Source: Elusimicrobiota bacterium (GTDB lineage Bacteria; Elusimicrobiota; Elusimicrobia; UBA1565; UBA9628). From it: a stretch of DNA of 6,098 bases. Below the pieces are notes generated by a model. The model had not been told where the DNA came from. It ran no database searches and saw nothing but the letters and a program-made list of their open reading frames with translations. The position numbers were made by a program, and so were the translations under genes. The DNA is taken from the NCBI GenBank assembly GCA_016194625.1, contig JACQBB010000370.1, forward strand, positions 1-6,098. Reading direction: 5' to 3'. How positions within the stretch are numbered: the stretch's first letter is position 1; every line of letters starts with the position of its first letter. Of this stretch, positions 5,434 to 6,098 are shown one piece after another.

Positions 5434-6098
5434 GCGCGCTGACGGTGCTGCTGGCGCTGGTCGCGGGCGCGGCGGTCTCCGGCGTGGTCTTCTATCTGGT
5501 CTTCTTCTCGTCGCGCAAGAACGAGGAGGCGACGCGCATCCAGATGCGCGAGGACTTCCGCCAGCTGCTGGAGCTGGCCGAGCAGAAGTTCGAGACCGAG
5601 CGCGTGCGCCAGAAGGGCGAGCTCGACGAGAAGAAGGCGGCCGTCGAGAACGCCGTCGCGGGCCTCACCGAGCGCCTCAAGGCCTACGAGGCGCTGGTCC
5701 GACAGTTCGAGACCGAGCGCGCGACCAAGTACGGCTCGCTCGAGAAGGGCCTGCAGGACGCCGCGGCGCAGACCGCCAAGCTCGCGTCCTCCACCGAGGG
5801 CCTGCGCTCCCTGCTGGACAACTCCCGCGCGCGCGGCCAGTGGGGCGAGCGCATGGCCGACGACATCCTGCGCGCCTCCGGCCTGCAGGAGGGGACGCAG
5901 TACCTCAAGAACCGCGCGCTCGACACCTCGGCCTCGCGTCCCGACTTCACCTTCCTGCTCCCCGAGGGCAAGAAGCTGAACATGGACGTGAAGTTCCCGC
6001 TCGACAACTGGCTGCGCTTCTCCCACGCCGCGACCGACGAGGAGCGCGCGCGCTTCAAGAAGGACTTCGAGAAGGACGTGAAGGCGCGCGTGAAGGAG
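5430..6098 (+). CDS. rmuC: RmuC family DNA recombination protein, 5' part (3' end outside window)
   Basis: The frame opens with GTG at 5430 and is still open at the window end (223 residues); E. coli RmuC has about 475, so roughly half is missing. Residues 4-26 form one membrane helix, followed by a charged coiled-coil of about 100 residues (32-130). The conserved core then begins with G136-Q-W-G-E (the family's G-x-W-G-E), L-R-A-S-G-L-Q-E, S-R-P-D-F (169-173, Asp172), L-L-P-E-G-K-K-L and D186-V-K-F-P-L. Asp172 and Asp186-x-Lys188 fit the PD-(D/E)xK nuclease-like pattern attributed to this family. In E. coli rmuC loss raises inversion at short inverted repeats (established knowledge); the precise activity is unsettled. 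The membrane anchor would tether it to the inner membrane, facing the cytosol. It overlaps the SRPBCC stop by 4 bp. An 18-bp direct repeat lies within the coiled-coil coding part. Confidence 0.9.
   Translation, partial: MSALTVLLALVAGAAVSGVVFYLVFFSSRKNEEATRIQMREDFRQLLELAEQKFETERVRQKGELDEKKAAVENAVAGLTERLKAYEALVRQFETERATKYGSLEKGLQDAAAQTAKLASSTEGLRSLLDNSRARGQWGERMADDILRASGLQEGTQYLKNRALDTSASRPDFTFLLPEGKKLNMDVKFPLDNWLRFSHAATDEERARFKKDFEKDVKARVKE
5587..5721 (+). repeat. 18-bp direct repeat inside the rmuC coiled-coil
   Basis: AGTTCGAGACCGAGCGCG occurs exactly at 5587-5604 and again at 5704-5721, 117 bp (39 codons) apart and in the same frame. It encodes K/Q-F-E-T-E-R twice. It probably reflects coiled-coil protein repetition under strong codon bias, or a past internal duplication. 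Confidence 0.7.

Overview
The window is GC-rich (third codon positions almost all G or C), densely coded bacterial DNA, most likely from a Gram-negative-type organism: it encodes a lipobox lipoprotein, an N-terminally anchored RmuC and a large polytopic envelope protein. The phylum cannot be fixed from the sequence. An uncultured high-GC lineage, for example Elusimicrobiota or a deltaproteobacterium-like group, would fit, but this is only an impression. No mobile element, CRISPR array, tRNA or rRNA is visible, and no stretch longer than 65 bp lacks a gene.

Layout: (1) 1-1062, plus strand: the 3' end of a TPR-type helical repeat protein, overlapping by one base (TGATG) a VOC/glyoxalase-fold gene that is broken by an in-frame amber codon at 724-726. 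(2) 1064-2212, minus strand: an intact acyl-CoA dehydrogenase, convergent with the VOC gene; their stop codons are one base apart. (3) 2213-2277: a compact divergent promoter region. (4) 2278-4095, plus strand: a polytopic membrane protein of the GT-C-like type (W-N-L-H-G and F-I-D-R-R motifs) with a helical-repeat C-terminus. (5) 4137-4850, plus strand: a lipoprotein with a possible PsbP-like fold, behind an almost ideal sigma70-type promoter. (6) 4891-5433 and 5430 to the window end, plus strand: an SRPBCC (AHSA1/START-like) protein overlapping by 4 bp (GTGA) an rmuC gene that is cut by the window edge.

The genes do not form one recognisable pathway. The acyl-CoA dehydrogenase is catabolic, the membrane protein and lipoprotein are envelope functions, and RmuC acts on DNA. 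The most informative signals are regulatory. Three plus-strand genes (2278, 4137, 4891) each have an extended -10 box (TGN-TANANT) only 7-10 nt before the ATG and no Shine-Dalgarno, so they are predicted to be transcribed as leaderless or nearly leaderless mRNAs. The operon-internal genes and the acyl-CoA dehydrogenase have Shine-Dalgarno sequences instead. The second notable point is the amber-interrupted but otherwise intact VOC gene. I found no convincing new multi-gene system here.
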